DNA from: an uncultured Woeseia sp.
Lineage (GTDB): Bacteria > Pseudomonadota > Gammaproteobacteria > Steroidobacterales > Woeseiaceae
Assembly: GCA_937925605.1 (NCBI GenBank)
Contig: CALALV010000123.1
Coordinates: 1 to 22,461 of the forward strand
Direction of reading: 5' to 3'
Length of the DNA stretch: 22,461 nt
The notes under the pieces are model-generated. The model worked only from the letters and a program-made list of their open reading frames with translations, did no database searches and was not told where the DNA came from. The position numbers were made by a program, and so were the translations under genes. Below are positions 7,673-17,192 of this stretch, piece after piece (position 1 is the first letter of the stretch; each line of letters begins with the position of its first letter).

Positions 7673-7702
7673 TGTACAGGCTCCGCGGGACTGGCGTATC
7701 CT
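7673..7702 (+). promoter_or_regulatory. candidate promoter for puuD-puuA-spuC-speB
   Basis: TGTACA (7673-7678) matches a sigma-70 -35 box at four of six positions. After an 18-base spacer, TATCCT (7697-7702) matches a -10 box at four of six. It lies just past the preceding hairpin and 55 bases before the puuD start. This is a sequence-only guess. Confidence 0.3.
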
Positions 7703-7756
7703 ACGGGTCCCGGGCAGAGCGCCCGTTCCCGGAGTCCTGGGCCTCTCTGCCCGCTC

Positions 7757-8509
7757 ATGTGTGCCAAACCCGTCATCGGCATCCCGGCGGACCGCCGGAT
7801 CATCGCGCCGCATCCGTTTCACGCGGTCGGCGAAAAATACATCGAGGCCATCGTCGCCGGCGCCGGCGGCGTGCCGATGCTGTTGCCGGTCCTCGGCGAC
7901 GGCCTGCCCGTCGCGGAGCTGCTCGGTCCGCTGGACGGACTGTTCCTGACCGGCAGCCCGTCGAACGTCGAACCGAAACACTATGCCGGCGAGGCCAGCC
8001 GGCCGGGCACGCTGCACGACCCGCACCGCGACGCCACGACGCTGCCGCTGATCCACGCGGCGCTCGATGCCGGCCTGCCGCTGTTCGCGGTATGCCGCGG
8101 TTTCCAGGAGATGAACGTCGCGCTCGGCGGCACGCTGCACCAGCACGTGCACGAGGTGCCCGGCTTCCAGAACCACAAGGAAGACCCGGAAGATCCGCTC
8201 GAGGACCAGTACGCGCCCGCGCACCCGGTGACGCTGGTCGAGGGCGGCCTGCTGCGGCAACTCGCGGGCAGCGACCGGGTCACGGTCAATTCGCTGCACG
8301 GGCAGGGCGTCGCGCGGCTCGCGATGGGCGTGACCGTCGAGGCCCTGGCCGACGACGGCCTCGTCGAGGCTTTCCGGGTCGACGGCAGCCACGACTTCGC
8401 GCTCGCGGTGCAGTGGCACCCCGAATGGCGCGTGCGCGAGAACCCGTTTTCGCTGGCCCTGTTCGGGGCCTTCGGCGATGCCTGCCGCGAGCGCGCGGAA
8501 CGTCGCTGA
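7757..8509 (+). CDS. puuD: gamma-glutamyl-gamma-aminobutyrate hydrolase (PuuD)
   Basis: This 250-residue class I glutamine-amidotransferase-like hydrolase (peptidase C26) cleaves gamma-glutamyl-GABA to GABA and glutamate, the last step of the gamma-glutamylated putrescine route. The catalytic triad is visible: the nucleophile Cys113 in FAVCRGFQEMNVALGGTLHQ, and His221/Glu223 in VQWHPEWR. The oxyanion-side motif LFLTGSPSNVEP (62-73) and VNSLHGQGV (177-185) are also family-typical, and the length equals that of known PuuD. It heads a rightward set puuD-puuA-spuC-speB, with the next gene 49 bases downstream. No strong ribosome binding site precedes ATG 7757, but the MCAKPVIGIPADRR start fits the family. 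Confidence 0.93.
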   Translation: MCAKPVIGIPADRRIIAPHPFHAVGEKYIEAIVAGAGGVPMLLPVLGDGLPVAELLGPLDGLFLTGSPSNVEPKHYAGEASRPGTLHDPHRDATTLPLIHAALDAGLPLFAVCRGFQEMNVALGGTLHQHVHEVPGFQNHKEDPEDPLEDQYAPAHPVTLVEGGLLRQLAGSDRVTVNSLHGQGVARLAMGVTVEALADDGLVEAFRVDGSHDFALAVQWHPEWRVRENPFSLALFGAFGDACRERAERR

Positions 8510-8525
8510 CAGTACATGCTGAAGG

Positions 8526-8543
8526 CCGCCGCAGCGTCGGCGG
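8526..8543 (+). other. intercistronic hairpin between puuD and puuA
   Basis: CCGCCG (8526-8531) pairs with CGGCGG (8538-8543) around a six-base loop. It lies 17 bases after the puuD stop and just upstream of the AAGGTG ribosome binding site of puuA. It could protect the upstream message or modulate puuA translation; chance formation is possible. Confidence 0.25.
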
Positions 8544-8558
8544 AAAACAAGGTGATTC

Positions 8559-9890
8559 GTGAACGACAGGGATCTGTTCCAGCAGTGGTTTCGTGAACAC
8601 GGAACTGAAGACGTAGAGGCCTTCGTCCCGGACATGGCCGGCGCGGCGCGCGGCAAGCTGCTGCCCGCGCAGAAGTTCGGCGGCGGCGAGATGAAGATGC
8701 CGGAGGGCATCTTCGCCCAGACCGTGTCCGGCAACTACGTGATCAACAAGGACAACGTCGAGGACCGCGACATGATCCTCGTGCCCGACGCGAACACCTT
8801 GCGGCCGGTGCCCTGGGCCAGCGACCCGGCGGCGTCGGTGTTTCTCGACTGCGTCCGCAAGGACGGCCGGCCGGTCAACACCTCGCCTCGGCAGGTGCTG
8901 CAGAACATCATCAACCTGTACGCGGAACGGGGCTGGACGCCGGTCGTCGCGCCGGAGGTCGAGTTCTACCTGCTGAACCCGCACGCCGATCCGAACGCCG
9001 AGGTCGAGCCGCCCGAGGGCCGGCTCGGCCGCACCGAAACGGCCAAGCAGCCGTACAGTATCGACACGATGAACGACTTCGACCCGTTCATTAACGACGT
9101 CTACCAGTACTGTGAGGAACAGGGTATTTCGATCGACACGCTGTCGCAGGAAATGGGCCCGGCGCAGTTCGAGATCAATTTCTACCACGGCAACCCGATC
9201 GCGCTCGCCGACCAGGTTTTCCTGTTCAAGCGCACCGTGCGCGAGGCCGCGATCAAGCACGAGATGCACGCGACGTTCCTCGCGCGGCCGATGTCGAGCG
9301 AGGCGGGCAGCGCGCTGCACATACACCAGAGCGTGGTCGACACCGACGGCAACAACATCTTTTCGCGGCCGGACGGTTCGCCGAGCGAGCTGTTCTACTC
9401 TTACATCGCCGGCCTGCAGACCTACGTGCCGGAGGCGCTGCTGATCTTCGCGCCCTACCCGAATTCCTATCGCCGTTTCCTGAGCTACTGGGCCTCGCCG
9501 ATCAACCTCGACTGGGCCGTGGACAACCGGACCGTCGGCCTGCGCGTGCCCGACTCTGCGCCGGAAGCGCGGCGGGTCGAGAACCGGCTGGCCGGCGCGG
9601 ACGTGAACCCGTATCTCGCGCTGGCGGCGACGCTGGCCTGCGGCTACCTCGGCATGGTCGACGGCCTGAAACCGTCCGAGCCGGTGACCGGCAGCGCCTA
9701 TGACAAGCCGTTCGGCCTGCATCGGCACATGTTTTCGGCCATCGAGGCCTTCGAGGCCAGCGACGCCATGCGGCGCACGCTCGGCGCCGAGTTCGTGTCG
9801 CTGTACTCGACGCTCAAGCACGAGGAGGTCAACGAGTTCGAGCAGATCGTCACGCCCTGGGAGCGGGAGGTTCTGCTGTTCAACGTCTGA
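8559..9890 (+). CDS. puuA: gamma-glutamylputrescine synthetase (PuuA/PauA-type glutamine synthetase family)
   Basis: This 443-residue ligase of the glutamine synthetase superfamily is predicted to make gamma-glutamylputrescine (or a related polyamine adduct) from glutamate, ATP and amine. Active-site elements are visible in order: APEVEFYLLN (131-140), SQEMGPAQFEINFYHGNP (196-213), EAGSALHIHQSVVD (248-261), DNRTVGLRVP (322-331) and ENRLAGADVNPYL (341-353). The N-terminal region has VEAFVPDMAGAARGKLL in place of the ammonia-type sequence, as in polyamine ligases. GTG 8559 follows AAGGTG with good spacing. It sits between puuD and spuC, so its role in polyamine catabolism is well supported; which polyamine it prefers is not. 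It is only distantly similar to the ligase at 1960-3351. Confidence 0.9.
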   Translation: MNDRDLFQQWFREHGTEDVEAFVPDMAGAARGKLLPAQKFGGGEMKMPEGIFAQTVSGNYVINKDNVEDRDMILVPDANTLRPVPWASDPAASVFLDCVRKDGRPVNTSPRQVLQNIINLYAERGWTPVVAPEVEFYLLNPHADPNAEVEPPEGRLGRTETAKQPYSIDTMNDFDPFINDVYQYCEEQGISIDTLSQEMGPAQFEINFYHGNPIALADQVFLFKRTVREAAIKHEMHATFLARPMSSEAGSALHIHQSVVDTDGNNIFSRPDGSPSELFYSYIAGLQTYVPEALLIFAPYPNSYRRFLSYWASPINLDWAVDNRTVGLRVPDSAPEARRVENRLAGADVNPYLALAATLACGYLGMVDGLKPSEPVTGSAYDKPFGLHRHMFSAIEAFEASDAMRRTLGAEFVSLYSTLKHEEVNEFEQIVTPWEREVLLFNV

Positions 9891-9947
9891 GCCCGCCTCA
9901 GGATGTGAAACACCGGCAACGACGGCGCCCCGGCTTGGCTACCATGG

Positions 9948-9961
9948 CGTCGAATTCGACG
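9948..9961. promoter_or_regulatory. 14-bp perfect palindrome upstream of spuC
   Basis: CGTCGAATTCGACG is a perfect inverted repeat centred 18 bases before the spuC ATG and directly next to its ribosome binding site (GAGGAA). Its TCGAA half resembles TCGAAC in the puuR-puuB spacer. It may be an operator for PuuR or another regulator acting within the operon; this is inference. Confidence 0.4.
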
Positions 9962-9971
9962 AGGAAAGACC

Positions 9972-11342
9972 ATGGCAAGCGCAGCCGAGCGTAGCGGTGC
10001 CGAGTGGCAGGACCTGGACAGCCGCCACTTCCTGCACCCGTTCACCGACCACAAGGACTTGCGGCAGAAGAAGAGCCGCATCATCACCCGCGCCGAGGGC
10101 GTCTACGTCTACGACGCCGACGGCAACAAGATACTCGACGGCATGTCCGGCCTGTGGTGCGTGAACGCGGGCTACGGCCGCGACGAGCTGGTCGAGGCCG
10201 CGGCTCGCCAGATGCGCGAGCTGCCTTACTACAACAGCTTCTTCCAGTGCGCCCACCCGCCGTCGATCGAGCTGTCGCGACTGCTGGGCGAGGTGACGCC
10301 GCCGCAGTTCAGCCAGGTCTTCTTCACCGGCTCCGGCTCGGAATCGATCGACACGATGATCCGCATGGTGCGCCGCTACTGGGCCTTGCGCGAGCAGCCC
10401 GAGCGCACCGTGATCATCGCGCGGGTCAATGCCTACCACGGCTCGACCGTTGCCGGCGCCAGCCTCGGCGGCATGCAGCCCATGCACGCGCAGGGCGGCC
10501 CGCTGGTACCCGATATCGAGCACATCGTGCAGCCCTACTGGTTCGGCAGCGACCGCACGCTCGACCCCGCCGAGTTCGGCCGCCAGGCGGCGCGCGCGCT
10601 GGAAGACAAGATCCGCGAACTCGGCGCCGGGCGCGTCGCGGCCTTCGTCGCGGAGCCGGTGCAGGGCGCCGGCGGCGTCATCATCCCGCCGGAGACCTAC
10701 TGGCCGGAGATCCAGCGCATCTGCGACGAGCACGGCATCCTGCTGGTCACCGACGAGGTGATCTGCGGTTTCGGGCGCCTCGGGCGCTGGTTCGGCGCCG
10801 AGTACTATGGCGTGCGGCCCGACCTGATGACCTTCGCGAAAGGTGTCACGTCCGGCTACCTGCCGCTCGGCGGCGTCATGGTCTCGGACCGGGTCGCCGA
10901 CGTGCTGGTCGAACGCGGCGGGGAGTTCTTCCACGGCTACACCTATTCCGGCCACCCCGCGGCCTGCGCCGTCGCGATCGAGAACGTCCGCATCCTGCAG
11001 CGGGAAGGCCTGGTAGAGCGCGTGCGCGACGACATCGGGCCGTACCTGCAGCAGCGCTGGCAGACGCTCGCCGAGCATCCGCTGGTCGGCGAGACGCGCA
11101 TGGTCGGTCTCATGGGTGCGCTGGAACTGGTAGAGCACAAGGACACGCTCGCGCGCTTTGCGAAGGAGCGGCATGCCGGCACCGTCTGCCGCGACATCCT
11201 GGTCGACAACGGGCTGGTCATGCGCGCCGTCGGCGACACGATCGTCGTCGCGCCGCCGCTGACGCTGAGCCACGCCGAGGCGGACGAACTCGTCGACAAG
11301 GCCTGGCGCTGCCTCGACCTCACGCGGCAGGCGCTGGCCTGA
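9972..11342 (+). CDS. spuC: putrescine/polyamine-pyruvate aminotransferase (SpuC-like, class III)
   Basis: This 456-residue PLP-dependent class III aminotransferase is of the fold-type I group. SpuC-type enzymes transfer the terminal amino group of putrescine (also cadaverine or spermidine) to pyruvate, giving 4-aminobutyraldehyde and alanine. Visible elements are the N-terminal HFLHPFTDHKDL, FFTGSGSESIDTMIRMVRRY (117-136) for phosphate binding, and AYHGSTVAGASLGGM (154-168). The PLP-contacting Asp261 lies in TDEVICGFGRLG, and the Schiff-base Lys290 in TFAKGVTSGYLPLGG. The family-typical FHGYTYSGHP follows. ATG 9972 has GAGGAA six bases upstream. It lies 81 bases after puuA and 15 before speB. 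Exact amine specificity cannot be separated from related omega-transaminases by eye. Confidence 0.87.
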   Translation: MASAAERSGAEWQDLDSRHFLHPFTDHKDLRQKKSRIITRAEGVYVYDADGNKILDGMSGLWCVNAGYGRDELVEAAARQMRELPYYNSFFQCAHPPSIELSRLLGEVTPPQFSQVFFTGSGSESIDTMIRMVRRYWALREQPERTVIIARVNAYHGSTVAGASLGGMQPMHAQGGPLVPDIEHIVQPYWFGSDRTLDPAEFGRQAARALEDKIRELGAGRVAAFVAEPVQGAGGVIIPPETYWPEIQRICDEHGILLVTDEVICGFGRLGRWFGAEYYGVRPDLMTFAKGVTSGYLPLGGVMVSDRVADVLVERGGEFFHGYTYSGHPAACAVAIENVRILQREGLVERVRDDIGPYLQQRWQTLAEHPLVGETRMVGLMGALELVEHKDTLARFAKERHAGTVCRDILVDNGLVMRAVGDTIVVAPPLTLSHAEADELVDKAWRCLDLTRQALA

Positions 11343-11357
11343 AGCCGGGCGGTCGGC

Positions 11358-12308
11358 ATGGTGAAGCGCTCAGGTGACCACGCGTTCCTGCGCCGTGACC
11401 TCTACGGCACGACGCCGGAACCGACCTACGCCGGCGCGCTGTCGTTCATGCGCCGGCGCTACACGCGCGAGCTCGACGGCGTCGATCTCGCGGTGACCGG
11501 AATCCCGCTCGATACCGCGACCACGAATCGACCGGGCGCCCGTTTCGGGCCGCGGGCGATCCGCGCCGCCTCGGCGACGATGGCCTGGGAACGGCCCTAC
11601 GGCATGGACTTCGACCCGTTCGACGAGCTGGCGGTCATCGACTACGGCGACTGCGCTTTCGACTTCGGCAGGCCCGAGACCGTGCCTGAGACGATCGAGC
11701 GGCACGCCCTCGGGATCATTTCGCGCGGGCCGGGCCTGCTCGCGATCGGCGGCGACCACTTCGTCGCGTTCCCGCTGCTGCGCGCGCACGCCGAACACCA
11801 CGGCGCGCCGCTGTCGCTGCTGCACTTCGACGCGCACACGGACACCTGGGAAGACGAGGACGGACGCATCGACCACGGCACGATGTTCTGGCACGCGGTG
11901 CAGGAAGGGCTCATCGACCCGGAACACTCGGTGCAGATCGGCATCCGCACCCGCAACCCGGACACGCTCGGCTTCAACGTGCTCGACGCGCCTTACGTGC
12001 ACGAGAACGGCGTCGACGCGGTCATCGACGCGGCCCGCGCTGTGCTCGGCGAGCGGCCGGTCTACCTGAGCTTCGACATCGACTGCCTCGACCCGGCGTT
12101 TGCGCCGGGCACCGGCACGCCGGTCAGCGGCGGGCTGTCGAGCTACCAGGCGCTCGCGATCCTGCGCGGGCTCGAGGGCATCGACGTGATCGGCGGCGAC
12201 GTCGTCGAGGTCGCGCCGGCCTACGACGTCGGCGAGATCACGGCGCTCGCGGCGGCCCACATCGCGATGGAGATCATCGGGCTTTACGCAGCCGCCGGGC
12301 GCGACTGA
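11358..12308 (+). CDS. speB: agmatinase (agmatine ureohydrolase)
   Basis: This 316-residue ureohydrolase is predicted to hydrolyse agmatine to putrescine and urea in the cytoplasm, which would feed the adjacent degradation genes. All binuclear manganese ligands of the arginase superfamily are present: His134 in GGDHF, Asp158, His160 and Asp162 in HFDAHTDTW, and Asp240 and Asp242 in SFDIDCLDPAFAPGTGTP. The N-terminal GIPLDTATTNRPGARFGP (48-65) is agmatinase-like. The WEDEDGRIDHGTMFWHAVQEG stretch also fits agmatinase better than arginase. Guanidinobutyrase or related guanidine-acid hydrolase activity cannot be excluded. It is the last gene of the rightward set and converges on puuR with a seven-base gap. 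Confidence 0.9.
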   Translation: MVKRSGDHAFLRRDLYGTTPEPTYAGALSFMRRRYTRELDGVDLAVTGIPLDTATTNRPGARFGPRAIRAASATMAWERPYGMDFDPFDELAVIDYGDCAFDFGRPETVPETIERHALGIISRGPGLLAIGGDHFVAFPLLRAHAEHHGAPLSLLHFDAHTDTWEDEDGRIDHGTMFWHAVQEGLIDPEHSVQIGIRTRNPDTLGFNVLDAPYVHENGVDAVIDAARAVLGERPVYLSFDIDCLDPAFAPGTGTPVSGGLSSYQALAILRGLEGIDVIGGDVVEVAPAYDVGEITALAAAHIAMEIIGLYAAAGRD

Positions 12309-12315
12309 GCCGCGC

Positions 12316-12861
12316 TCAGAACGACGGCGGCGTGCACGCCGACACGACGATGCAGTCCTCGCGGCCGGTGTTGCGGAAGCGGTGCGGGACGCGGCTGTTG
12401 AAGCGATAGGCGTCGCCCGGCCCCAGCACCTGCACGCGTTCGCCGACCGTGACCTCGAGCCGACCCGAAAGCACGATGCCGCCTTCTTCCGCCTCGTGGC
12501 TCAGCATCGACGAGCCGGTGTCGGCGCCCGGCGCGTAGCGTTCGTGCAGGATCTGCAGCTGGCTGCCCGCGAGGTCGCCGCCCACCTGCCGGTAGGAGAT
12601 CGGCCCGCTGCCGAGTTCGGAGAGTTCCGCCGCGCGGTAGAAGACCGGCTCCTCGGCGGGCGGCTGCTCGGCGAAGAATTCCGCGAACGAGACGCCGAGC
12701 GCGTCGAGAATGCGCTTCAGCAGGCCGAGCGACGGATCCGAACGGCCGCTCTCGATCAGCGACACGCTGGCGTTCGAGACGCCGGCGAGCTGCGCCAGGC
12801 GGCGCTGCGACAGGTGCTGGGAGTGGCGCAGCCGGCGCAGCCGCGTGCCGATCGCGTCCAT
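12316..12861 (-). CDS. puuR: PuuR-like regulator: Cro/C1-type HTH with cupin domain
   Basis: This 181-residue regulator has an N-terminal XRE-type helix-turn-helix (about 6-61: RLRRLRHSQHLSQRRLAQLAGVSNASVSLIESG). A short linker leads to a C-terminal cupin barrel (about 100-175: HEAEEGGIVLSGRLEVTVGE, LGPGDAYRFNSRVPHRFRN). This layout and size match PuuR of E. coli and PauR of Pseudomonas, repressors of putrescine catabolic genes that are released by polyamines. The gene lies inside the catabolic island, convergent with speB and divergent from puuB, which supports that assignment. The start at 12861 has a strong AGGAGG six bases upstream. It probably binds the AT-rich region immediately upstream and controls itself and both enzyme sets. 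Confidence 0.88.
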   Translation of the reverse strand: MDAIGTRLRRLRHSQHLSQRRLAQLAGVSNASVSLIESGRSDPSLGLLKRILDALGVSFAEFFAEQPPAEEPVFYRAAELSELGSGPISYRQVGGDLAGSQLQILHERYAPGADTGSSMLSHEAEEGGIVLSGRLEVTVGERVQVLGPGDAYRFNSRVPHRFRNTGREDCIVVSACTPPSF

Positions 12862-12987
12862 CGCGGCCTCCTGTTGAATCGTTGAAAATATCGAACGCTA
12901 AGGCGCTGGATCGTAAACGATTCAGTTAGTTACGATCAACTATTTAAATATTGTTAACTGTCGCGGCCCGGAGTAGGCTGGGCGCCC
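12862..12987. promoter_or_regulatory. AT-rich divergent promoter/operator region between puuR and puuB
   Basis: Much of this 126-base spacer is far richer in A+T than anything else in the window. It carries several nested symmetries: GAATCGTT (12876-12883) with AACGATTC (12916-12923); TCGTAAACGA (12911-12920); TAGTT-ACGATC-AACTA (12926-12941); and the perfect ten-base TATTTAAATA (12941-12950). GTTGAAAATATCGAAC (12881-12896) is an imperfect dyad. A weak promoter toward puuB could use TTCAGT (12921-12926) and TTAAAT (12944-12949) with a 17-base spacer. The layout is what a repressor site shared by divergent genes would look like, and PuuR is the obvious candidate protein. Confidence 0.6.
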
Positions 12988-14268
12988 ATGCGACATGCCG
13001 AAGCCGACGCTCCCTCCTACTACGAAGCCACCGCGCGCGACCGCGTGGCCTACGCGCCGCTGGCCGGCGACGCGCGCTGCGACGTGGCGGTCGTCGGCGG
13101 CGGCTTCACCGGCCTGTCCGCGGCGATCGAGCTGGCCGGGCGCGGCTGCGACGTCCGGCTGCTCGAGGCGAAACGGATCGGCTGGGGCGCGTCGGGGCGC
13201 AACGGCGGGCAGCTGATCGACGGCTTCGTCAACACCGACAAGATCCGCAAGGCGGCCGGGGAGGAAGCGGCCGAGATCGCCTACCGCATGGGCCTCGACT
13301 GCCGCGACCTCGTCGTCGAGCGCATCGAGCGTTTCGGCATCGACTGCGACCTCAAGTTCGGCTACCTCGACCTGGCGCTGAACGACCGCGACCTGCGCGA
13401 CTTTCGCGAGGAACTCGCAGACAAGGACGCGCGCAACTACCCGCACGAGGTGCGTTTCATCGAGCGCGACGCGCTGCCCGACTATATCGGCAGCCGGCGC
13501 TATACCGGCGCGCTGTACAACACCGGCAACGGCCACCTGCACCCGCTGAACCTGTGCCTGGGCGAGGCCCGCGCCGCCGCCGGGCTCGGCGTCACGATCC
13601 ACGAGCAGACGGCGGTCGAGCGCATCCGGCACGGCAGCCCGGCGCGCGTCGAGACCGCGAATGGCACGCTGACCGCGGACAAGGTCGTGCTCGCCGGCAA
13701 CGCCTACCTCGGCCGCAGCGAGCCGCGGCTGCACGGCGCCGTGATCCCGTCCGGCAGCTACATCATCGCGACCGAGCCGCTGCCGCAGGGCCTCGCGCGC
13801 AAGCTGCTGCCGCAGGACTCGGCAGCCTGCGACCAGCGCGTCGGGCTCGACTACTTCCGGCTGTCGGCCGACCGGCGCATGCTGTTCGGAGGGCTGTGCA
13901 ACTACTCCGGGCGCGACCCGCGTGACATACGCGCCGTGCTGCGGCCGAACATGGTGAAGGTGTTCCCGCAGCTCGCCGACTGCCGCATCGACTACGAGTG
14001 GGGCGGCTACATCGCGATCAGCGTCCGCCGCATACCGCAGTTCGGGCGCATCGGCGAGAGTACCTGGTACGCGCAGGGTTACTCCGGGCACGGCCTCGCA
14101 CCCGCGCACCTGGCCGGCAAGGTGCTGGCCGACGCGATCGGCGGCGACCTCGAGCGCTTCGACGTCTTCGCGCGCATCCGTCACCTGAAGCTGCCCGGCG
14201 GCCGCTGGTTCGCGAACCCGGCGCTGGCGCTGGGCATGCTCTACTATCGACTGAAGGAAATTCTGTAG
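12988..14268 (+). CDS. puuB: gamma-glutamylputrescine oxidase (PuuB/PauB-like FAD oxidoreductase)
   Basis: This 426-residue FAD-dependent amine oxidoreductase of the DAO family is predicted to oxidise gamma-glutamylputrescine (or a related adduct) to the aldehyde, releasing ammonia and peroxide. The N-terminal dinucleotide-binding motif is VAVVGGGFTGLSAAIELA (33-50), followed by the acidic ribose-binding end at LLEAKRIGWGASGRNGGQL, which is typical of PuuB/PauB. The substrate domain contains NTGNGHLHPLNL, and the C-terminal FAD-closing segment is YAQGYSGHGLAPAHLAGK. The YYEATA opening is common in PuuB-type proteins. ATG 12988 is weakly preceded by GGAG-like sequence. It is the first gene of the puuB-bauA-mmsA unit and divergent from puuR. 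The substrate is inferred from context. Confidence 0.87.
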   Translation: MRHAEADAPSYYEATARDRVAYAPLAGDARCDVAVVGGGFTGLSAAIELAGRGCDVRLLEAKRIGWGASGRNGGQLIDGFVNTDKIRKAAGEEAAEIAYRMGLDCRDLVVERIERFGIDCDLKFGYLDLALNDRDLRDFREELADKDARNYPHEVRFIERDALPDYIGSRRYTGALYNTGNGHLHPLNLCLGEARAAAGLGVTIHEQTAVERIRHGSPARVETANGTLTADKVVLAGNAYLGRSEPRLHGAVIPSGSYIIATEPLPQGLARKLLPQDSAACDQRVGLDYFRLSADRRMLFGGLCNYSGRDPRDIRAVLRPNMVKVFPQLADCRIDYEWGGYIAISVRRIPQFGRIGESTWYAQGYSGHGLAPAHLAGKVLADAIGGDLERFDVFARIRHLKLPGGRWFANPALALGMLYYRLKEIL

Positions 14269-14286
14269 CGCGCGCCGGGGCGCGCG
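14269..14286 (+). other. intercistronic hairpin between puuB and bauA-like gene
   Basis: CGCGCGCC (14269-14276) is self-complementary to GGCGCGCG (14279-14286), directly after the puuB stop and 18 bases before the next start. In practice the stem is probably seven pairs with a four-base loop. It could protect the puuB message end or reduce read-through. Confidence 0.25.
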
Positions 14287-14304
14287 CCGCGAGGGGAGAC
14301 GATC

Positions 14305-15639
14305 ATGGCCGACAACACCGCGAAACAGCTGGCGCCGGAACTGCCGGACCTGAACGCGTACTGGATGCCGTTTACCGGCAACCGCTACTTCAAGTCGCAC
14401 CCGCGCCTGATCACCGAGGCGAAGGGCATGTACTGCTATACGCACGACGGCCGCAAGCTGATCGACGCGGTCGCGGGCCTGTGGTGCTGCAATGCCGGGC
14501 ACGGGCATCCGCGCATCGTCGAGGCGATCAAGGCCCAGGCCGAGAAGCTCGATTACGCGATGGCCTTCCAGATCGGCCACCCGACGGTCTTCGAGCTGGC
14601 GAACGAGCTGACCGACATGGCGCCGGACGGCATCGACTACGCGTTCTTCGTCAACTCAGGCTCGGAAGCGGTCGACACCGCGCTGAAGATGGCGCTGGCC
14701 TGGCACCGGCTGAACGGCGAGGGTCACCGCACGCGCTTCATCGGCCGCGAACGCGGTTACCACGGCGTCGGCTTCGGCGGCATCTCGGTCGGGGGGATGT
14801 CGCCGAACCGCAAGATGTTCGGCGCGATGCTGCCGGGCGTCGACCACCTGCCGCATACCCACGACCTGGCCCACAACGCGTTCTCGCGCGGGCTGCCGAA
14901 GTGGGGTGCGCACCTGGCCGAGGATCTCGAGCGCATAGTCGCGCTGCACGACCCGTCGACGATCGCGGCCGTGATCGTCGAGCCGATCGCCGGTTCGGCG
15001 GGCGTGCTGCTGCCACCCGAGGGCTATCTCAAGCGGCTGCGCGACATCTGCGACCGGCACGGCATCCTGCTGATCTTCGACGAGGTCATCACGGCCTTCG
15101 GCCGCACCGGCGCTGCCTTCGGCGCGACCCGTTTCGGCGTCACGCCGGACCTGATGACGGTCGCGAAGGGCCTGACCAGCGGTGCCGTGCCGATGGGCGC
15201 GGTGCTGGCCTCGGGAAAAATCTATGACCGCTTCATGACCGGCCCGGACGGCGCGATCGAGTTCTTCCACGGCTACACCTACTCCGGTCACCCGCTCGCG
15301 GCCGCCGCCGGCCGCGCGGCGCTCGGCGTCTACCGCGACGAGGGCCTGTTCGAGCGCGCGCTGGAGCTGGAGCCGGTGCTCGCCGATGCGCTGCATTCGC
15401 TGAAGGGCGAACCGAACGTGATCGACGTGCGCAATTACGGCCTGCTCGGCGCGGTCGAACTGCAGCCGATCGAGGGCCAGCCGACGGCGCGCGCGCTCGG
15501 GATTTTCCGCGACTGCTACGACAACGGCGTTATCATTCGCACGACCGGCGACACGCTCGCGTTCTCGCCGCCATTGATCATCGAGGAACGGCACATCGAG
15601 ACGGTCGTCGAGACCGTGCGCCGTTCGCTCCGCGCCTGA
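14305..15639 (+). CDS. bauA: beta-alanine (omega-amino acid)-pyruvate aminotransferase, class III
   Basis: This 444-residue PLP enzyme closely follows the omega-amino acid:pyruvate aminotransferase pattern. It shows the N-terminal LNAYWMPFTGNRYFKSHPRL (17-36), AVAGLWCCNAGHGHPRI, FFVNSGSEAVDTALKMA (114-130), YHGVGFGGISVGGM, Asp259 in IFDEVITAFGRTG and Schiff-base Lys288 in TVAKGLTSGAVPMGA. Such enzymes move the amino group of beta-alanine to pyruvate, giving malonate semialdehyde and alanine. The next gene, an MmsA-type dehydrogenase, uses that product, which strengthens the call. The strong ribosome binding site GGGGAG precedes ATG 14305. It could also accept other omega-amino acids, including GABA or diamines, so overlap with the SpuC-like enzyme is possible. 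Confidence 0.88.
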   Translation: MADNTAKQLAPELPDLNAYWMPFTGNRYFKSHPRLITEAKGMYCYTHDGRKLIDAVAGLWCCNAGHGHPRIVEAIKAQAEKLDYAMAFQIGHPTVFELANELTDMAPDGIDYAFFVNSGSEAVDTALKMALAWHRLNGEGHRTRFIGRERGYHGVGFGGISVGGMSPNRKMFGAMLPGVDHLPHTHDLAHNAFSRGLPKWGAHLAEDLERIVALHDPSTIAAVIVEPIAGSAGVLLPPEGYLKRLRDICDRHGILLIFDEVITAFGRTGAAFGATRFGVTPDLMTVAKGLTSGAVPMGAVLASGKIYDRFMTGPDGAIEFFHGYTYSGHPLAAAAGRAALGVYRDEGLFERALELEPVLADALHSLKGEPNVIDVRNYGLLGAVELQPIEGQPTARALGIFRDCYDNGVIIRTTGDTLAFSPPLIIEERHIETVVETVRRSLRA

Positions 15640-15657
15640 GGCGCGAGGAGGCACGAC

Positions 15658-17175
<1,518 letters not shown>

Positions 17176-17177
17176 CA

Positions 17178-17192
17178 CCGGCAGCGTGCCGG
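17178..17192 (+). terminator. short hairpin after mmsA
   Basis: CCGGCA (17178-17183) and TGCCGG (17187-17192) form a six-pair stem around a three-base loop, two bases after the mmsA stop. No T-tract follows. It may mark the end of the puuB-bauA-mmsA message. The 277-base spacer beyond holds more copies of the same motif but no gene I can support; TTTGTA and TATGTT near 17400-17426 (18-base spacing) are a weak promoter guess for the next gene. Confidence 0.3.

Noticed and set aside
12306..12318. TGAGCCGCGCTCA as a bidirectional terminator between speB and puuR
   Set aside because: The stem is only about five pairs, lacks a T-tract, and consists mostly of the two stop codons.
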